Source: Pseudomonas lalucatii
GTDB taxonomy: Bacteria; Pseudomonadota; Gammaproteobacteria; Pseudomonadales; Pseudomonadaceae
Direction: 5' to 3'
Assembly: GCF_018398425.1 (NCBI RefSeq)
Contig: NZ_JADPMV010000002.1
Location: 1 to 64,000, forward strand
DNA: 64,000 bases
Shown: positions 54,890 through 64,000 of the stretch, one piece after another
Layout: every line of letters begins with the position of its first letter
How positions within the stretch are numbered: position 1 is the first letter of the stretch
Made by a program: the position numbers and the translations under genes
The notes under the pieces: model-generated
The model's input: the letters and a program-made list of their open reading frames with translations, nothing else
Database searches by the model: none
What the model was told of the DNA's origin: nothing

Positions 54890-55647
54890 CAGAATTGCTC
54901 CTCGCCGTCGCCCAGATAGGCCTGCTGTACCGCCGGATCGTTGCGCACCTGGTCCAGCGGACCGCTGGCCAGCAGCTCGCCGTTGACCATCACGGTCAGG
55001 GTCTTGGCGATGCTGAACACCGCGTCCATGTCGTGCTCGACCAGGACCATGGCGTACTGCTTGGACAGGCTGGCGAGCAGCTCGACCACCCGCGCCGACT
55101 CGTCCTTGCCCATGCCGGCCATGGGCTCGTCGAGCAGCAGGAAGCTCGGTTCGGTGGCCAGCACCATGCCGATTTCCAGCTGGCGTTGCTCGCCGTAGCT
55201 CAGGGCATCGGCCAGGCTGTCGCGGTGCCGGGCCAGGCCGCACAGCTCCAGGGCCCGCTCGGCGCGCTCGCGCACCTCGGCGTAGGCCTCGCAGCGGCGG
55301 AAGAAGCGGAAGGAGTTCTTCAACCGCGATTGTGCGGCCAGCCAGCAGTTCTCCAGGCAGGTGAAGCTGGGGAAGATGTTGGTGCGCTGGAAGCTGCGGC
55401 CGATGCCCAGGTGCGACACCCGGTTGGGCGCCAGGCCGGTGATGTCGCGGCCGTGAAAGAGGATCTGCCCGGCGCTGGGTTTGAGGTGGCCGGACAGCAG
55501 GTTGACCATGGTGCTCTTGCCGGCGCCGTTGGGGCCGATGATCGCATGCACCTCGCAGGGCGCCACGCTCAGGGAGATGTCGCTGACCGCGCGCAGGCCG
55601 CCGAAGGCCTTGCTCAGTCCGCGGGTTTGCAGGACAGGGGTGCTCAT
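54889..55647 (-). CDS. Branched-chain/aromatic ABC transporter ATPase (LivG-like)
   Basis: A 252-aa ATPase with Walker A GPNGAGKSTMVNLLSG, signature LSYGEQRQLEIGMVLATEPSFLLLDEPMAGM (LSYGEQ variant common in LivG) and the LivG-type insert before it. It overlaps the LivM-like gene by 4 bp and the LivF-like gene by one codon. Confidence 0.92.
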   Translation of the reverse strand: MSTPVLQTRGLSKAFGGLRAVSDISLSVAPCEVHAIIGPNGAGKSTMVNLLSGHLKPSAGQILFHGRDITGLAPNRVSHLGIGRSFQRTNIFPSFTCLENCWLAAQSRLKNSFRFFRRCEAYAEVRERAERALELCGLARHRDSLADALSYGEQRQLEIGMVLATEPSFLLLDEPMAGMGKDESARVVELLASLSKQYAMVLVEHDMDAVFSIAKTLTVMVNGELLASGPLDQVRNDPAVQQAYLGDGEEQF

Positions 55648-56684
55648 AGGCCGGCCTCCTTCTTCAAGGTGTCGGGAGCGGACGGTTCCGTCTCCGCGGT
55701 GGATACGGCGTTGCGCGGGGTGCAGAGCTGCAGCAGCAGCCCGGCGATGCCGCGGGGCAGCAGCAGGACCATGGCGATCACCACCAGGCCCATGGGCAGC
55801 TCCCAGTGCGGGGTCAGGCCGGCGAACAGCTGGTGCAGGCCCTCGAAGGCGAAGGCGCCGAAGATGGCGCCGAACAGGCTGCCCATGCCGCCGAGGATGA
55901 CCATCACCAGGGCGTGGGCCGAGAGCTGCCAGCTGACCTGGCCGGGGCTGACGAAACCGTACTGGGTGGCCGAGAGCATGCCGGCGTAGCCGGCGATGGT
56001 GCCGGCGATGACGAAGGCCGCCAGCTTGTAGAACAGCGGGTTGTAGCCCATGGAGCGGACCCGCTCCTCGTTGTGCTTGATACCCAGCAACACCCGGCCG
56101 AACGGCGCACGCAGGAAGCTGCGCAACAGCAGGTAGACCAGCACCAGCGAGCCGAGCACCAGGTAGAACAGGCTGCGCGGGTTCTCCAGGTCGAGCAGCT
56201 GGACCCCGGCGATGCGCACATCAGGCTTGAGGAACAGGTAGATGCCGTCCGAGCCGCCGGCGAAGGACGCGTCGTGGAACAGGTAGTAGAGCATCTGCGA
56301 GAAGGCGATGGTCGCCATGATGAAGAAGATGCCCGAGGTGCGGATGATCAGCAGGCCCATCAGCAAAGCGGCGGCGGCGCTGACCGCCAGGCACAGGGCC
56401 AGGGCCAGCCAGAAGTTCACCGCCTCGAACTCCGGGGCGAACAGCACCAGGCTGTAGCCGGCGATGCCGAAGAAGGCCGCCTGGGCCAGGCTGACCATGC
56501 CGGTCACGCCCACCAGCAGGTCGAGGCTGAGGGCGACCAGGGCGAGGATCATGATGTGGGTCAGCTGCTGCAGGTGAAAGCCGTGCTGCTCGCCGCTGAG
56601 GCTCTCGCCGAACAGCGGAAAGCCGGCCAGCAGCAGGGTCAGCGCCAGCAGCAGATAGCGAATGACAGGGGGTAAGGGACGCAT
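55644..56684 (-). CDS. Branched-chain/aromatic ABC permease (LivM-like)
   Basis: A 346-aa permease from the ATG at 56684, with GGAGGAA 8 nt upstream; the longer frame upstream is a shadow over livH. Eight to ten hydrophobic segments, the ALSLDLLVGVTGMVSLAQAAFFGIAGY motif and the conserved KHNEERVRSMGYN loop are typical of LivM. It follows the LivH-like gene by 26 bp. Confidence 0.92.
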   Translation of the reverse strand: MRPLPPVIRYLLLALTLLLAGFPLFGESLSGEQHGFHLQQLTHIMILALVALSLDLLVGVTGMVSLAQAAFFGIAGYSLVLFAPEFEAVNFWLALALCLAVSAAAALLMGLLIIRTSGIFFIMATIAFSQMLYYLFHDASFAGGSDGIYLFLKPDVRIAGVQLLDLENPRSLFYLVLGSLVLVYLLLRSFLRAPFGRVLLGIKHNEERVRSMGYNPLFYKLAAFVIAGTIAGYAGMLSATQYGFVSPGQVSWQLSAHALVMVILGGMGSLFGAIFGAFAFEGLHQLFAGLTPHWELPMGLVVIAMVLLLPRGIAGLLLQLCTPRNAVSTAETEPSAPDTLKKEAGL

Positions 56685-56710
56685 GATTGGTTTCCTCCGA
56701 GGGGCAGGTG

Positions 56711-57571
56711 TCAGGCGAACAGCCCGCGCGGTTTGAACAGCAGCACGACGGCCATCAGCACATAGATCGCCATGCCCGCGTACTCGGGCACCAGCACCGC
56801 GCCCCAGGTGGCGGTCAGGCCCACCAGCAGCGCGGCGAGGAAGGCGCCGCGAATCGAACCCAGGCCGCCGATCACCACCACCACGAAGGCGATGATGAGG
56901 ATCTGGTTGCCCATGCCCGGATACACCGAGGACACCGGCGCGGCGACCATCCCGGCGAGCGCGGTGAGCGCGGTGCCGGCGGCGAACACCAGGCTGTAGA
57001 TGACCCGGATATTGATGCCCAGGCCCTGGACCATCTCGCGGTTGCTGGCGCCGCCGCGGATGATGATGCCCAGGCGGCTGTGCTGCAGGATCAGGTACAT
57101 GGCCAGGGCGATCAGCCCGCAGACGGCGGAGATGAACAGCCGGTAGACCGGGTACTCGAGGGTCTCGGTGAGCTGCACCGAGCCTTCCAGCAGCGCCGGA
57201 ATCGCCACGCTGTGGACGTCGTTGCCCCAGGCGATGCTGCGCAGCGAATCGATCACCAGGATCAGGCCGAAGGTCATCAGCACCTGGTCGAGGTGGTCGC
57301 GGCGGTACAGCGCCTGGATCAGGAAGCGCTCGATCAGCACCCCGAGCAGCGCGGCCAGCGGCAGGCCGAGGAGGATGGCGAGAAACAGGTTGCCGGTCAG
57401 CGCGGTGAGCCAGAAGGCCAGGTAGGCGCCGACCATGTACAGGGCGCCGTGGGCCAGGTTGATGATGTGCATGATGCCGAAGATCAGCGTCAGGCCGCTG
57501 GCGATGAGGAACAGCAGCAGGCCGTACTGCAGACCGTTGAGGGTCTGGATGAGAACTGTGGGGAAATCCAT
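56711..57571 (-). CDS. Branched-chain/aromatic ABC permease (LivH-like)
   Basis: A 286-aa permease from the ATG at 57571 (MDFPTVLIQTLNGLQYGLLL). SGLTLIFGIMHIINLAHGALYMVGAYLAF and RGGASNREMVQGLGINI are the LivH signatures. It starts 67 bp after the binding-protein stop; the gap holds a strong stem. Confidence 0.92.
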   Translation of the reverse strand: MDFPTVLIQTLNGLQYGLLLFLIASGLTLIFGIMHIINLAHGALYMVGAYLAFWLTALTGNLFLAILLGLPLAALLGVLIERFLIQALYRRDHLDQVLMTFGLILVIDSLRSIAWGNDVHSVAIPALLEGSVQLTETLEYPVYRLFISAVCGLIALAMYLILQHSRLGIIIRGGASNREMVQGLGINIRVIYSLVFAAGTALTALAGMVAAPVSSVYPGMGNQILIIAFVVVVIGGLGSIRGAFLAALLVGLTATWGAVLVPEYAGMAIYVLMAVVLLFKPRGLFA

Positions 57572-57599
57572 CGGGAGTACCTGGCGTAGACGAGTGAAC

Positions 57600-57625
57600 C
57601 CCGGGCGCCACTCAGGGCGCCCGGG
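57600..57625 (-). other. Stem-loop between binding-protein and permease genes
   Basis: A 10-bp GC-rich stem (CCCGGGCGCC/GGCGCCCGGG) in the 67-bp gap. Such stems often protect the binding-protein message so that it accumulates over the permease message. No T-tract. Confidence 0.6.
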
Positions 57626-57638
57626 TATGCCGCTGGAC

Positions 57639-58808
57639 CTAGAGCTTGCAGCCCGGCGCCGGGTCGGCCAGGGCGCTGGCCGCGGTGCCCGCCACCCGGT
57701 TGGCGCCGTCACGCACCTCGCGCAGGTAGACGTTCTGCACCGGGTTACGGGCCTTGGAGAAGGTCCACTCGCCGCGCGGGCTGTCGATGCGCGCCTGGCT
57801 CATGGCGGCGAGCCAGGCGGCGCGGTCGGCGGTATTGCCGGCCACCTGTTGCAGCGACTGGGCCAACAGCAGGCCGGTGTCGTAGCCCTGTACCGCGTAG
57901 ACGTCCGCTTCCTTGCCGAACTGCTGGCGGTAGTCCGCGCGGAACTTGTTGTTCTGCGGGGTATCCAGGCTGTCGGAATAGTGCAGCGTGGTCAGCACCC
58001 CCTCGGCGGCCTGACCCTGCGCGGCCAGGGTGCCCTCGGTGAGGAAGCCCGAGCCGAGCAGCGGGATCTTGCCCTGCAGGCCCGCGGCGGCGTAGTCCTG
58101 GACGAACTTGGCGGCGCCGCCACCGGCGAAGAAGACGAACACCGCGTCGGGCTTCAGGGCGGCGATCTCGGTCAGTTGCGACTGGAACTCGACGTCCGGA
58201 AAGGGCACGTAGATTTCCTTGCTGACGGTGCCGCCGGCCTTCTCGAAACCTTCCTTGAAGCCGTCCACCGACTCGGTGCCGAAACCGTAGCGCCAGGCCA
58301 GGGTGACGACGTTCTTGTAGCCCTTGTCGACAGCCACCTGGCCCATCGGGTAGGCGGTCTGCCAGGAGCTGAAGGAGGTACGGAAGATGTTCGGCGCGCA
58401 CAGCGGGCCGGTGGCGGCGTTGAAGCCGGCGTTGGGGATGATCAGCGGAACGCCGCTGTCGCGGGCCACCTTGACCGCGCCCATGCCCACCCCGGAATGC
58501 ACCGGGCCGACCACCACGTCGACCTTGGCGCCGTCGACCAGCTTCTGCATGTTCGGCACCGCCTTGCCGGGATTGGCCTCGCTGTCGACGCTGACGTACT
58601 CCACCGCACGGCCGCCGAGTTCACCGCCCTGCTGCTCGATGGCCAGCTTCATGCCGTTGGTGATGGCCTCGCCGAGGGCCGCGTAGGTGCCGGTATAGGG
58701 CAGCAGCAGGCCGACCTTGACCGGCTCGGCCGCCTGCGTGCCGGCGCACAGGGCCAGGGTCAGGGTGGCGGAGCTCAGGGTGATAGCGACTTTCTTATAG
58801 TTGTTCAT
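57639..58808 (-). CDS. ABC transporter periplasmic substrate-binding protein (Leu/Ile/Val-type fold)
   Basis: A 389-aa family I binding protein. From the ATG at 58808 (MNNYKKVAITLSSATL) it has a signal peptide cleaved near TQAAEP. The type I periplasmic fold follows: KVGLLLPYTGTYAALGEAITNGMKLAIEQQGG and VVVGPVHSGVGMGAVKVARDSGVPLIIPN. Located among cat, ben and pca genes, it is likely specific for benzoate or a related aromatic acid, as in other soil bacteria. Ligand inferred only from context. Confidence 0.88.
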   Translation of the reverse strand: MNNYKKVAITLSSATLTLALCAGTQAAEPVKVGLLLPYTGTYAALGEAITNGMKLAIEQQGGELGGRAVEYVSVDSEANPGKAVPNMQKLVDGAKVDVVVGPVHSGVGMGAVKVARDSGVPLIIPNAGFNAATGPLCAPNIFRTSFSSWQTAYPMGQVAVDKGYKNVVTLAWRYGFGTESVDGFKEGFEKAGGTVSKEIYVPFPDVEFQSQLTEIAALKPDAVFVFFAGGGAAKFVQDYAAAGLQGKIPLLGSGFLTEGTLAAQGQAAEGVLTTLHYSDSLDTPQNNKFRADYRQQFGKEADVYAVQGYDTGLLLAQSLQQVAGNTADRAAWLAAMSQARIDSPRGEWTFSKARNPVQNVYLREVRDGANRVAGTAASALADPAPGCKL

Positions 58809-58895
58809 CGTGGTTATCCATTTACGCAAGGTTATAGGAGGTGTCGCAGATCTCCGCCGTGCCGCTCCGGCGCCCAGGCCAGAGCGGCACGGGGC

Positions 58896-60185
58896 TTAGA
58901 GCAGGTTCCAGGTGTAATTGAAGATCAGGCGGTTCTCGTCGACGTCGCTGCGGTAGTTGGAGCGCGCGGTGACGTTGCGCACCTTGACGCCCAGGCCCTT
59001 GAGCGAGCCGCTCTGCACCACGTAGCCGATGTCAAGGTCGCGCTCCCACTCCTTGCCCTCGAAGCCACGGCCGGTGTCGACGTTGTCGCCCGTCAGGTAG
59101 CGCACCCCGGCCACCAGGCCCGGCACGCCCAGGGCGGCGAAGTCGTAGTCGTAGCGCACCTGCCAGGAGCGCTCGTCGGCCGAGTCGAAGGTGAAGGTCG
59201 GCACTTCGTTGCCCAATGGGCTGACGTTGGCGAACACCCGTGGCAGGCCGTCGTCGCCGAACATCGCCTGGTAGCCGAGGTAGAAGGTGTGGGCGCCGTA
59301 CTTGGCCGACAGCAGCGAGTAGGCCGCCTGGTTGTCCAGCTTGCCGAGCAGCTGCTCGCCGTCCTCGGTCGAGTCGAAGTAGCCGAGGCTGGCGCCGAGC
59401 ACCCAGTCACCCACCGGCTCGCTGTGCTTGAGGCTGAAGTAGCGCTGGTTGTAGAGGTCCTCGAGCTGGGCGTACCAGGCGCCGACCGAAGTGCGGTTGG
59501 CGTTGAAGGCGTAGTCGGCGCCGCCGTAGTTGAACCGGTCGGTGGTGATCAGCTGGCCGGCCTGGCGCCGCGGGACGAAACCGACCATGGCGCCCAGTGC
59601 CTCGTCGCCGGCCTCGTTGCGCAGGCTGGTGGAACGCAGCTGGCCGGCCTGCAGGGTCAGCCCGGCGATCTCGTTGGAGACCAGGCTGGCGCCCTGGTAG
59701 GTCGGCGGCAGCAGACGGATGTCGCCGAAGTACAGCACCGGCAGCACCAGCTGCTGCTCGCCGACCTTCAGTTCGGTCTTCGACACCCGGACCTTCACCG
59801 CCGCCCCCAGGCGGCTGTATTCGTCGGCCGCCCTGCCCGCGTCGGTCACCGGCAGCAGGCCGGTGTTGACCCGGTCCGGGCTGCTGTCGAGCTTGAGGCC
59901 GAGCAGGCCGACGGCGTCGACGCCGAAGCCGACCGGGCCCTGGGTGTAGCCGGACTTGAAGTTGAGGATGAAGCCCTGGGCCCACTCCTCGGCCTTGGAC
60001 TGCTGGTTCGGTCCGACTATGTCGGAGAAGTCGCGGCTGAAGTAGTAGTTGCGCGCCGTGAGGGTGGCGCTGCTGTCCTCGACAAAACCGCCTTCGGCCG
60101 CCATCAGGGTCGAGGGCAAGGCCAGGGCGACGGCCAGGGACAAGGGGGCCCGCAATACGCGGGGTGCACGGATCGATTGCTTCAT
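58896..60185 (-). CDS. OprD-family outer-membrane porin (BenF-like)
   Basis: A 429-aa porin from the ATG at 60185. Signal peptide ([18 protein letters not shown]), then the OprD-type start ([21 protein letters not shown]) and a beta-barrel ending FNYTWNLL. Next to benE it fits the BenF/OpdK-type aromatic-acid channels. Substrate by context. Confidence 0.88.
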   Translation of the reverse strand: MKQSIRAPRVLRAPLSLAVALALPSTLMAAEGGFVEDSSATLTARNYYFSRDFSDIVGPNQQSKAEEWAQGFILNFKSGYTQGPVGFGVDAVGLLGLKLDSSPDRVNTGLLPVTDAGRAADEYSRLGAAVKVRVSKTELKVGEQQLVLPVLYFGDIRLLPPTYQGASLVSNEIAGLTLQAGQLRSTSLRNEAGDEALGAMVGFVPRRQAGQLITTDRFNYGGADYAFNANRTSVGAWYAQLEDLYNQRYFSLKHSEPVGDWVLGASLGYFDSTEDGEQLLGKLDNQAAYSLLSAKYGAHTFYLGYQAMFGDDGLPRVFANVSPLGNEVPTFTFDSADERSWQVRYDYDFAALGVPGLVAGVRYLTGDNVDTGRGFEGKEWERDLDIGYVVQSGSLKGLGVKVRNVTARSNYRSDVDENRLIFNYTWNLL

Positions 60186-60329
60186 CGTTTCACTCTTTGT
60201 AGTTGTTGTCGTGATGTTGACTTCCACCCTTGCCGACAACGAGTCACGGCAACGCAAGCGGGTGGCCTTACCCCCGCCCTGCCCCGGTATCCCCCAGGCA
60301 AGGCGGCAATAACCGATGGAACGGCTGGC

Positions 60330-61547
60330 CTAGCGCGCCACCTCCCGTTCACCCAGCGCCTCGGCCCGGGGCGCCTGGTCGATACGTCGCGCGCCGAGCA
60401 GCAGATGGGCGGCGATGCCGAAGATCAGTCCCCAGAACGCCGCCGACAGGCCGAGCAGGGACATGCCCGAGGCCGTGACCAGGAAGGTGATCAGCGCCGC
60501 CTCGCGGTCCTCCGGCACCGCCATGGCGCCGGCCAGGGCGCCGGCGATGGCGCCGAACAGCGCCAGCCCGGCCAGCGCGGCGATCAGCTCCTTGGGCAGG
60601 GCGCCGAACAGCGACACCAGGGTCGCGCCGAACAGGCCCAGCAGCAGGTAGCACAGCCCCCCGACGACGCCGGCCACGTAGCGCTTGCGCGGGTCCTCAT
60701 GGGCCTCGCGGCCGGTGCAGATGGCCGCGGTGATGGCCGCAAGGTTCAGCCCGTGGCAGCCGAAGGGCGCCAGCAGCAGGCTGCCCAGGGCACTGGCACT
60801 GATGATGGGGCTGGCCGGGGTCTGGTAGCCGGCGTTGCGCAGCACCGCCATGCCGGGGACGAACTGCCCGGTCAGCGCCACCATCACCAGCGGCAGGGCG
60901 ATGTTGAGGATCGCCGCCAGGCTGAACTCCGGGGTGATCCACACCGGCACGGCCAGGCCGATCACCAGCGCCTCGCCGTGCAGGTCGCCGCTGGCCAGGG
61001 CCACCAGGCAGCCGACCAGCAGCACCGCCATCACCGCGTAGCGCGGCAGCAGGCGCTTGCAGATCAGGTAGCTGGCGAACATCGCCAGCACCAGCCAGGG
61101 CTGGCTCTTCAGCGAGACGAACAGGCCGGTGCCGAAGCTGAACAGGATGCCGGCCAGCATGGCCGCGGAGATCGCCGCCGGCAGGCGGCCGATGATGCGG
61201 TCGAAGGCGCCGGACAGGCCGACCAGGAGGATGATCAGGTTGGCCACCAGGTAGGCGCCGACCGCCTCGTTCAGGCTGATCTGCGGCAGCAGGGTGACCA
61301 ACAGCGCCGAGCCCGGAGCCGACCAGGCGATGACCAGCGGCACCCGGTAGCGCAGGCTCAGGCCGATGCCCAGCACGGCGCTGCCGATGGAGATGGCCCA
61401 GACCCAGGACGCCAACACGGCATGGGACAGGCCGGCACTGTCGGCCGCCTGGAAGATGATCACCAGGGGCCCGGCGTAGGAAATCAGCGTGGCGATGCAG
61501 CCCGCCACCAGGGCCGACAGCGAAAAATCATGGAACAAGGTTTTCAT
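60330..61547 (-). CDS. benE: Benzoate/H+ symporter BenE
   Basis: A 405-aa, 12-TM protein of the BenE family. It has the ISYAGPLVIIFQAADSAGLSHAVLASWVWAISIGSAV opening and the LGSLLLAPFGCHGLNLAAITAAICTGREAHEDPRKRY motif typical of BenE. It imports benzoate by proton symport. It stands between the porin and catA genes. Confidence 0.92.
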   Translation of the reverse strand: MKTLFHDFSLSALVAGCIATLISYAGPLVIIFQAADSAGLSHAVLASWVWAISIGSAVLGIGLSLRYRVPLVIAWSAPGSALLVTLLPQISLNEAVGAYLVANLIILLVGLSGAFDRIIGRLPAAISAAMLAGILFSFGTGLFVSLKSQPWLVLAMFASYLICKRLLPRYAVMAVLLVGCLVALASGDLHGEALVIGLAVPVWITPEFSLAAILNIALPLVMVALTGQFVPGMAVLRNAGYQTPASPIISASALGSLLLAPFGCHGLNLAAITAAICTGREAHEDPRKRYVAGVVGGLCYLLLGLFGATLVSLFGALPKELIAALAGLALFGAIAGALAGAMAVPEDREAALITFLVTASGMSLLGLSAAFWGLIFGIAAHLLLGARRIDQAPRAEALGEREVAR

Positions 61548-61709
61548 AAGACCTCGTCGTCAGGGTGCAGCTCGCCATCCGTGGCCAGAAGCCCGGATCG
61601 CTGTTGTTGTGGGTGAAGCGGGAACCCTCGGGTGGATGGCGCTGTGGCCATCCGCCCTTGGTTCCAGGCGTAGGGTTCGGGGAGTGAGCACCAGCTCCCC
61701 CCCTGCCCT

Positions 61710-62648
61710 TCAGGCGTCCTGCAGGGCCCGCGGACGCTGGCTGCGCTGTTCGGCGGCCGGCGCCGGCGCCTTCTGCACCTCGAAGTCGAACACCAGTTCG
61801 GCGAAGCGACCCTGCACGCCACGGGCCTCGGCCGCGGCGGCGTCCTCGACGAAGCGCAGCTTGCCGACCAGGCCCTCGCGGGTGGCGTAGGCGAAGTCGT
61901 CCCACAGGTACTTATCGCCATCCAGGTTGATCTGGGTGGTCAGGTGGCGGTGGCCCGGCGCCGAGACGAAGAAGTGGATATGCGCCGGACGCTGGCCGTG
62001 GCGGCCGAGCAGGTCCAGGCATTCCTGGGTCGGCCCGTCCGGGGCGCAGCCGTAGCCGCTCGGCACTATGCTGCGCGCGCGGTAGCGGCCTGCGGCGTCG
62101 GTGACGATGCGCCGGCGCAGGTTGTACTCGCTCTGGCTCTGGTCGAAGAAGGAGTAGTTGCCCTTGGTGTTGGCGTGCCACAGGTCGACCACCGCGCCGG
62201 CCACCGGCTGGCCGTCGGTGTCGCGCACCACGCCCTCGAGGAACATCACGGTGGCCTCGGCCAGTTCGCTGCCGTCGTCCATCCGTGCCTGGCCCTCGCA
62301 GATCGGCGCGCCGGCCACATACAGCGGGCCCTCGATGGTCCGCGGGGTACCGCCGGTTAGGCCGGCCTCGGCGTCCTTGGCATCCTGCAGCAGGTCAAGG
62401 AAGTGCTCCAGGCCCAGGCCCGGCACCAGCAGGCCGAACTCGCTGCGTGCGCCCAGGCGGTTGAGGTAGTCGACCGCGGTCCAGAACTCGTCGTCGCTTA
62501 CCTGCAGGTCCTCGATGATCTTCGCCGCGTCGTTGATGATGCGCAGCATGATTTGCTTGACCCGCGGGCTGCCCTGGTCGTTCGTGAGGCCGGCGGCCTC
62601 TTCGAAGAATTTCTGGATCTCGGCAGTGTGGGAAATCTTGATAGTCAT
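61710..62648 (-). CDS. catA: Catechol 1,2-dioxygenase
   Basis: A 312-aa intradiol dioxygenase. The Fe(III) ligands are visible: Tyr in EGPLYVAGAP, Tyr in SIVPSGYGCAPDG, and two His in RPAHIHFFVSA. It opens catechol to cis,cis-muconate. It follows catC by 36 bp in the order catB-catC-catA. The 162-bp gap between catA and benE contains a small hairpin (GGATGGC/GCCATCC region) but no gene. Confidence 0.97.
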   Translation of the reverse strand: MTIKISHTAEIQKFFEEAAGLTNDQGSPRVKQIMLRIINDAAKIIEDLQVSDDEFWTAVDYLNRLGARSEFGLLVPGLGLEHFLDLLQDAKDAEAGLTGGTPRTIEGPLYVAGAPICEGQARMDDGSELAEATVMFLEGVVRDTDGQPVAGAVVDLWHANTKGNYSFFDQSQSEYNLRRRIVTDAAGRYRARSIVPSGYGCAPDGPTQECLDLLGRHGQRPAHIHFFVSAPGHRHLTTQINLDGDKYLWDDFAYATREGLVGKLRFVEDAAAAEARGVQGRFAELVFDFEVQKAPAPAAEQRSQRPRALQDA

Positions 62649-62684
62649 GACGGTTAACCTCGAGTTGTTGTTATGGCGCCGGGC

Positions 62685-62975
62685 TTAGCGGTCGTCGGAA
62701 TGGATCGACGAGGGATGGCGGCACAGGCCGTCGATCTCGATATCCATGTAGGGAAACAGCGGCAGCTGCATCAGGGTGTCGTGCAGCGCCTCGACGCTGT
62801 CCACATCGAACAGGCTGTAGTTGGCGTAGTGCCCGGCGATGCGCCACAGGTGGCGCCACTTGCCCTCGCGCTGCAGACGCTGGGCCAGTTCCTTCTCGTC
62901 GGCCTTGAGCTGGCTGGCGCGGGCCGGGTCCATGTCCGCCGGCAGTCTTACGGTCATCTTCACGTGGAACAGCAT
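62685..62975 (-). CDS. catC: Muconolactone delta-isomerase
   Basis: A 96-aa protein (MLFHVKMTVRLPADMDPARASQLKADEKELAQ) with the usual length and the LFPYMDIEIDGLCRHPSS end. It converts muconolactone to 3-oxoadipate enol-lactone. It lies 16 bp after catB. Confidence 0.97.
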   Translation of the reverse strand: MLFHVKMTVRLPADMDPARASQLKADEKELAQRLQREGKWRHLWRIAGHYANYSLFDVDSVEALHDTLMQLPLFPYMDIEIDGLCRHPSSIHSDDR

Positions 62976-62991
62976 GGGATCGATCTCCTCG

Positions 62992-64000
62992 TTAGGGGCG
63001 GCGGAAGAACGCCAGGCGCTCTTCGTCCAGGGTCAGGCCCAGGCCCGGGGTCGCCGGCACCTGCAGGTGGAAGTCGCGGTAGACCGGCGCCTCGCTGACG
63101 ATCTCCTCGGTCAGCAGCAGCGGGCCGAACAGCTCGGTGTGCCAGGTCAGCTGGCGCAGGGTGAGGAAGGCATGGGCCGAGGCCAGGGTGCCGATCGCCC
63201 CTTCGAGCATGGTCCCGCCGTACAGGGCGATGCCGGCGCTTTCTGCGATCTGCGCGGTACGCAGCACGGCACGCGGGCCGCCGTTCTTGGCGATCTTCAG
63301 GGCGAAGATGCTCGCCGCACCGTCGGCCGCCAGGCTGAAGGCGTCCTCGACGCTCTCGATCGACTCGTCGGCCATGATCGGCGCCGGGCTGCGCTGGTTC
63401 AGGCGGATCTGCCCGCCGCGGTTGATCCGCGCGATCGGCTGCTCGATCAGGTCGATGCCGTTGTCACCGAGAATGCGGCAGGCGCGCAGGGCCACCGACT
63501 CGTCCCAGGCCTGGTTGACGTCGACCCGCACGCTGGCCGAGTCGCCCAGGGCCTGCTTGATGGCGATCACATGCTTGAGGTCACGGTTGACCTCGCCGGC
63601 GCCGATCTTCAGCTTGAAGATGCGGTGGCGGCGCGCCTCAAGCATCTGCTCGGCCTCGGCGATGTCCTTGGCGGTGTCGCCCGACGCCAGGGTCCAGGCC
63701 ACTTCCAGGCTGTCGCGCACCCGGCCGCCGAGCAGCTCGCTGACCGGCAGACCGAGGCGCTTGCCCTGGGCGTCGAGCAGCGCGCTCTCCAGGCCGGACT
63801 TGGCGAAGGTGTTGCCCTTGGCCGCCTTGTCCAACCGCTGCATGGCGGCGTTGATGTTGGCCGCGTCCTGGCCGAGCAGCAGCGGGCCGAGGTGGCTGTC
63901 GATGTTCTGCTTGATGCTCTCCGGGCTCTCGTTGCCGTAGGCCAGGCCACCGATGGTGGTGGACTCGCCCAGGCCTTCGATGCCGTCGGAGCAGCGCAGG
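62992..64000 (-). CDS. catB: Muconate cycloisomerase, partial (N-terminus beyond the window)
   Basis: The frame enters from the right edge and encodes 335 residues of the about 370-residue enolase-superfamily enzyme. The ATG at 63843 is internal. Visible active-site parts are KLKIGAG (general base Lys), VDVNQAWDE, DLIEQP, MADESIES (metal-binding acidic residues) and KIAKNGG (second Lys). The missing part is about 35 residues. It makes muconolactone from cis,cis-muconate. A divergent catR would be expected just outside the window. Confidence 0.95.
   Translation of the reverse strand, partial: LRCSDGIEGLGESTTIGGLAYGNESPESIKQNIDSHLGPLLLGQDAANINAAMQRLDKAAKGNTFAKSGLESALLDAQGKRLGLPVSELLGGRVRDSLEVAWTLASGDTAKDIAEAEQMLEARRHRIFKLKIGAGEVNRDLKHVIAIKQALGDSASVRVDVNQAWDESVALRACRILGDNGIDLIEQPIARINRGGQIRLNQRSPAPIMADESIESVEDAFSLAADGAASIFALKIAKNGGPRAVLRTAQIAESAGIALYGGTMLEGAIGTLASAHAFLTLRQLTWHTELFGPLLLTEEIVSEAPVYRDFHLQVPATPGLGLTLDEERLAFFRRP

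Noticed and set aside
56685..57611. N-terminal extension of the LivM-like protein
   Set aside because: It is a shadow of livH. The LivM start at 56684 has a GGAGG and a normal membrane-protein N-terminus.
57435..61616. A 1393-codon open frame on the plus strand
   Set aside because: It lies antisense to livH, the binding protein, the porin and benE. Its composition (Gln, Gly, His and Arg rich) is what the opposite strand of GC-rich genes gives, and it has no ribosome-binding site.

Overview
The window looks like a chromosomal segment of a high-GC Pseudomonas-type gammaproteobacterium. The core order thrS-infC-rpmI-rplT-pheS-pheT-ihfA-merR-tRNA-Pro, the PA2778/PA2779-type gene pair, catBCA, pcaIJFD and a BenE/OprD-family porin pair all point to Pseudomonas or a close relative. 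Species cannot be fixed from the sequence alone.

Layout. (1) 1-8915 is an accessory/defence region that ends at a tRNA-Pro(GGG) gene. It holds a class 1 DISARM operon (drmD and the first part of drmMI, cut by the window edge), a zinc-ribbon membrane protein, a divergent WYL-domain regulator of the BrxR/CapW type, a pRiA4b ORF-3-like protein, a 33-aa micro-ORF with a perfect ribosome-binding site, and an SOS-controlled umuDC operon with a consensus LexA box. (2) 8916-19560 is housekeeping: tRNA-Pro, MerR regulator, ihfA, pheTS, rplT, rpmI, infC (AUU start), thrS, tRNA-Val(GAC), a PuuB-like oxidase and the PA2778/PA2779-like pair. (3) 19684-39516 is a roughly 19-kb biosynthetic and transport operon of 13 minus-strand genes, with a divergent AraC-family activator. 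It combines a TonB receptor, an FptX-like permease, a methyltransferase, a PigD-like ThDP enzyme, a PigE-like fusion of thioester reductase and aminotransferase, a MoeZ/JAMM/MoaD sulfur-carrier module, a tandem CaiB-like protein, an AMP ligase, an acyl-CoA dehydrogenase, an MFS exporter and a GH88-fold protein. I read it as a metallophore-type pathway for a sulfur-containing and probably nitrogen-heterocyclic product. It is related to pdt (PDTC) and qbs (thioquinolobactin) in its sulfur module and to prodigiosin pigD/pigE in its carbon chemistry.

(4) 39517-48900 is a catabolic island of somewhat lower GC. It encodes a lactonase-like metallo-hydrolase, a small NIF3-like protein, a zinc alcohol dehydrogenase, an aspartase/fumarase-superfamily lyase, a BCCT transporter, a LysR regulator and a succinate-semialdehyde-type dehydrogenase. 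The lactonase operon and the BCCT gene share a conserved 68-bp upstream element. The island is bracketed by a decayed pcaD fragment on the left and the intact pcaD on the right. (5) 49402-64000 is the catechol branch of the beta-ketoadipate pathway together with aromatic uptake: pcaD, pcaF, pcaJ, pcaI with PcaR-like operators, a short chemoreceptor-like protein, a Liv-type ABC transporter, an OprD-family porin, benE, catA, catC and catB (cut by the right edge).

How it works together: porin, BenE and ABC transporter would bring in benzoate or related acids. CatA, CatB and CatC convert catechol to 3-oxoadipate enol-lactone, and PcaD, PcaIJ and PcaF finish the route to succinyl-CoA and acetyl-CoA. 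The least explained parts are the region 3 operon and the region 4 island.
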